Source: Deltaproteobacteria bacterium
GTDB taxonomy: Bacteria > Myxococcota > Myxococcia > Myxococcales > 40CM-4-68-19
NCBI GenBank assembly: GCA_025358085.1
Contig: JANYKT010000194.1
Location: 1-42,179, forward strand
Direction: 5' to 3'
Length of the DNA stretch: 42,179 nucleotides
Shown here piece after piece: positions 40,328 through 42,179 of this stretch. Numbering within the stretch: the stretch's first letter is position 1; every line of letters begins with the position of its first letter. The notes under the pieces are model-generated. The model ran no database searches. It was not told where the DNA came from and saw only the letters and a list, made by a program, of their open reading frames with translations. A program made the position numbers and the translations under genes.

Positions 40328-42055
40328 ATGCGGATCGATCGCGCCACTTCTCCTCGGAGTGACAAAGCACTCTATGTGTTTGCCGCGCTGCTGCTGGCGG
40401 TGACGACAAGCATCCTCTCGATGGCAGCCTTCGGTATGGAGACGTTGTCCGAGGTGCGCGCCTACGTCGGAGGCGAAGGTTGGTGGATCAAGGGACAAAA
40501 GGACGCCGTCTATTTCCTGGCCAACTACTCGGCGTCGCACGACGAGCACGATTACCAAAAGTATCTCGCCAGCCTCGAAGTGCCCATCAGCGATGCCCGG
40601 GCCAGGCTCGAAATGAACAAGCCCGTCTTCGACAAGAAGACGGCACGAGACGAGCTTGTCGCGGGACGGAATCATCCGGAGGATGTACCGGGGATGATCC
40701 GGCTTTATCGCAACTTCAGGAGCCTTGAGCGGCTGGCTAGTACCGTCCGCATCTGGGAAAAAGGCGATCAGGAGATCCAATTGCTGCAGGTCGCCGGCGA
40801 ACGGATTCATCGCGAAATTGTCTCGGGCCGACCCGACGCCCCGGCACTCCAGCGCGCGTGGCAGGATATCAATCACATCAATCAGCGTACGACTCTGCTT
40901 GAGAGTCAATTCTCAACGACCCTCGGCGAGACCGCGCGCTGGTTCACGCGCCTCTTGTCGCTCCTGAACCTGCTCGTGGGGTCGCTGCTCGTCTCGTTGG
41001 CGGTGTGGCTGTCGCGAGGCCTGCTGCGGCGATTGAGGCAAGGAGAGGAGGCGGTACGCCAGTCCGAGCTGATCTACAAATCACTGGTCGAACAGTCGCC
41101 CTTCGGAATCTTCCGCAGCACGCCCGACGGCCGGATCCTGAACGCCAATCCGGCGATGGTCGCGATGCTCGGCTATGAATCCGAGCCCGAGCTGCTCGAG
41201 AAGAACTTGCCGCGCGACATCTATGTGGACGCCGAGGCGCGCAATCGAACGATTGAAGCGCTCGCGCAGGGCAAGCGCACCAGCGAGAACCTGTGGCGCC
41301 GCAAGGGCGGCAGCACGATCAGCGTGCGCCAGTCCGCGCAGGTGGTGCTCGATGCGTACGGCAAGCCCGAGCAATTCAACACCATCGCCGAGGATGTGTC
41401 CGAGCGAAGGGGACTGGAAGCGCAGCTGCGCCAGGCGCAGAAGATGGAAGCAGTCGGCCTGCTTGCGAGCGGCGTGGCGCACGACTTCAACAACCTGCTC
41501 GTCGCCATCCTCGGGCCGGCGGAGATTCTCCTCGAGGAGCTGCCGGGGGACAGCAAACATCGGGACGATATGAACGAAATTCGCCAAGCCGCGCTGCGTG
41601 CCGCCGAGCTGACGAGCCAGCTCCTCGCCTTCGGTCGCAAGCAGGCCCTGGCGCCTAGACTCATCAACCTGAACGCGGTGGTCGAGGTCACCGAGAAGCT
41701 GTTGCGCCGGACGCTGGGTGAGGACATCGACCTGCGGACGTTCCTGTCACCCGATCTCGGGACCGTACAGGCAGACCCCAATCAGCTGGAACAGGTGATC
41801 ATCAACCTGGCGGTGAATGCCCGGGACGCGATGTCCAACGGAGGGAAGCTCACCGTCGAGACGGCCAACGTGGAGCTCGAACCTTCCTACGTTGCGCGGC
41901 ACCCGATGGTGCAGGCAGGCCGATACGTCATGATCGCCGTCAGCGACACGGGTGCCGGCATGAATGCGGACGTGCAGGCGCGCATCTTCGAGCCCCTCTT
42001 TACGACCAAGCCGCGCAACAAGGGGACGGGTCTAGGCCCAATGCCGCTCAGTTAG
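40328..42055 (+). pseudogene. Membrane histidine kinase truncated by an IS insertion
   Basis: 575 residues are readable. A first membrane segment (ALYVFAALLLAVTTSILSMA) and a second (LLSLLNLLVGSLLVSLAVWLS, about residue 215) frame a periplasmic sensing domain of about 170 residues. A PAS domain (FGIFRSTPDGRILNANPAMVAMLGY) is next. The HisKA box is GVAHDFNNLLVAILG, the N box VIINLAVNARDAM and the G1 box VSDTGAGM; then FEPLFTTK. The G2 box starts as GTGLG and then switches to PMPLS and a stop, where an IS4-type element begins. The rest of the ATP-lid and the end of the domain (and any receiver domain) are lost. The product should be without kinase activity. The ATG at 40328 follows the DUF1259 gene by 52 bases. 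Confidence 0.88.
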
Positions 42056-42179
42056 CGCGCCGGCCCTTGCTGACTGCGGTCGGGCGCTTGCGGGCGTAAT
42101 TGCTCATCTTGATTTTAACAGCGCGTGGATAGAGACGTTCTGATCTGCGCGGTGGCAGCACGAAGCGCGCGATGTTCTC
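42035..42179. mobile_element. Left end of an IS4-family insertion sequence (partial)
   Basis: Kinase coding sequence stops at about 42034 and changes to GGCCCAATGCCGCTCAGTT, which looks like an insertion-sequence terminal repeat. A transposase gene on the minus strand ends 13 bases inside it. The element leaves the window on the right, so its other end and target-site duplication cannot be seen. The exact boundary is an estimate within a few bases. Confidence 0.78.
42048..42179 (-). CDS. IS4-family transposase C-terminus (partial)
   Basis: The last 43 residues read [20 protein letters not shown] and then [18 protein letters not shown] with a short basic tail, the typical C-terminal end of IS4-type DDE transposases ('Fv.PPRrseR.yPRavK.K.s.y.rk'). 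The catalytic DDE core lies outside the window to the right. The stop is at 42048-42050, just inside the element's end. The gene is intact as far as visible, so the element may still be mobile. Confidence 0.85.
   Translation of the reverse strand, partial: ENIARFVLPPRRSERLYPRAVKIKMSNYARKRPTAVSKGRRAN

Overview
This is a GC-rich window, almost certainly chromosomal DNA of a soil-type Gram-negative bacterium. The mix is a Ser/Thr kinase fused to TPR repeats, lipoproteins with glycine-rich linkers, a bacterial fibrinogen-like domain, an ABC permease fused to an M1 peptidase, and GH28 and SGNH secreted enzymes. It fits Myxococcota or Acidobacteriota-like lineages best. No rRNA, complete tRNA or other taxonomic marker is present, so this placement is inference.

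Region 1 (1-3600) is an eroded accessory zone. It holds the tail of an SMC/AAA-type ATPase, a HigB/Gp49-like toxin with an XRE antitoxin, and the 3' half of a tRNA gene with CAT anticodon next to a degraded serine-recombinase zinc ribbon. It also has an intact Phd/YefM antitoxin behind a twin TGTACA operator, whose VapC toxin has collapsed by internal deletion, and a frameshifted transposase remnant. Region 2 (3650-13300) carries secreted and signalling genes: an Abhydrolase_10-like protein, a kinase-TPR protein, a cupin, an SGNH hydrolase, an amidase and a two-repeat exported protein. Region 3 (13500-18060) is an ABC ATPase followed by a 1212-residue permease/M1 aminopeptidase fusion. Region 4 (18870-25030) has a GH28 enzyme, a lipoprotein with duplicated C-terminal domains, an HpnI/GT21-like glycosyltransferase, a YceI fragment and a fibrinogen-like fragment. 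A REP-like palindromic repeat occurs twice here.

Region 5 (25088-36570) is a phosphorus island. phoB-phoR-pstS-pstC-pstA-pstB-phoU run in one direction with four-base overlaps between most genes. Beside them lie a metallophosphoesterase, a PhoR-like PAS protein that has lost the phospho-accepting histidine box and the ATPase domain, a PstS-like protein that has lost its phosphate-binding loop, a truncated ECF sigma factor, and an alkaline phosphatase operon. That last operon is preceded by three TCAC/TCAT elements at exact 11-base spacing, a Pho-box-like pattern. The PhoR-like and PstS-like pair is the best candidate in the window for an undescribed regulatory system, although both could simply be decaying paralogues.

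Region 6 (37050-42179) has the collapsed remains of a hybrid GAF sensor kinase, a small cysteine-containing protein, a ChrA chromate transporter divergent from a DUF1259 protein, and a membrane histidine kinase cut off inside its ATPase domain by an IS4-type insertion sequence that runs off the right edge. Repeated gene truncation and fusion across the window points to a genome region undergoing active rearrangement.
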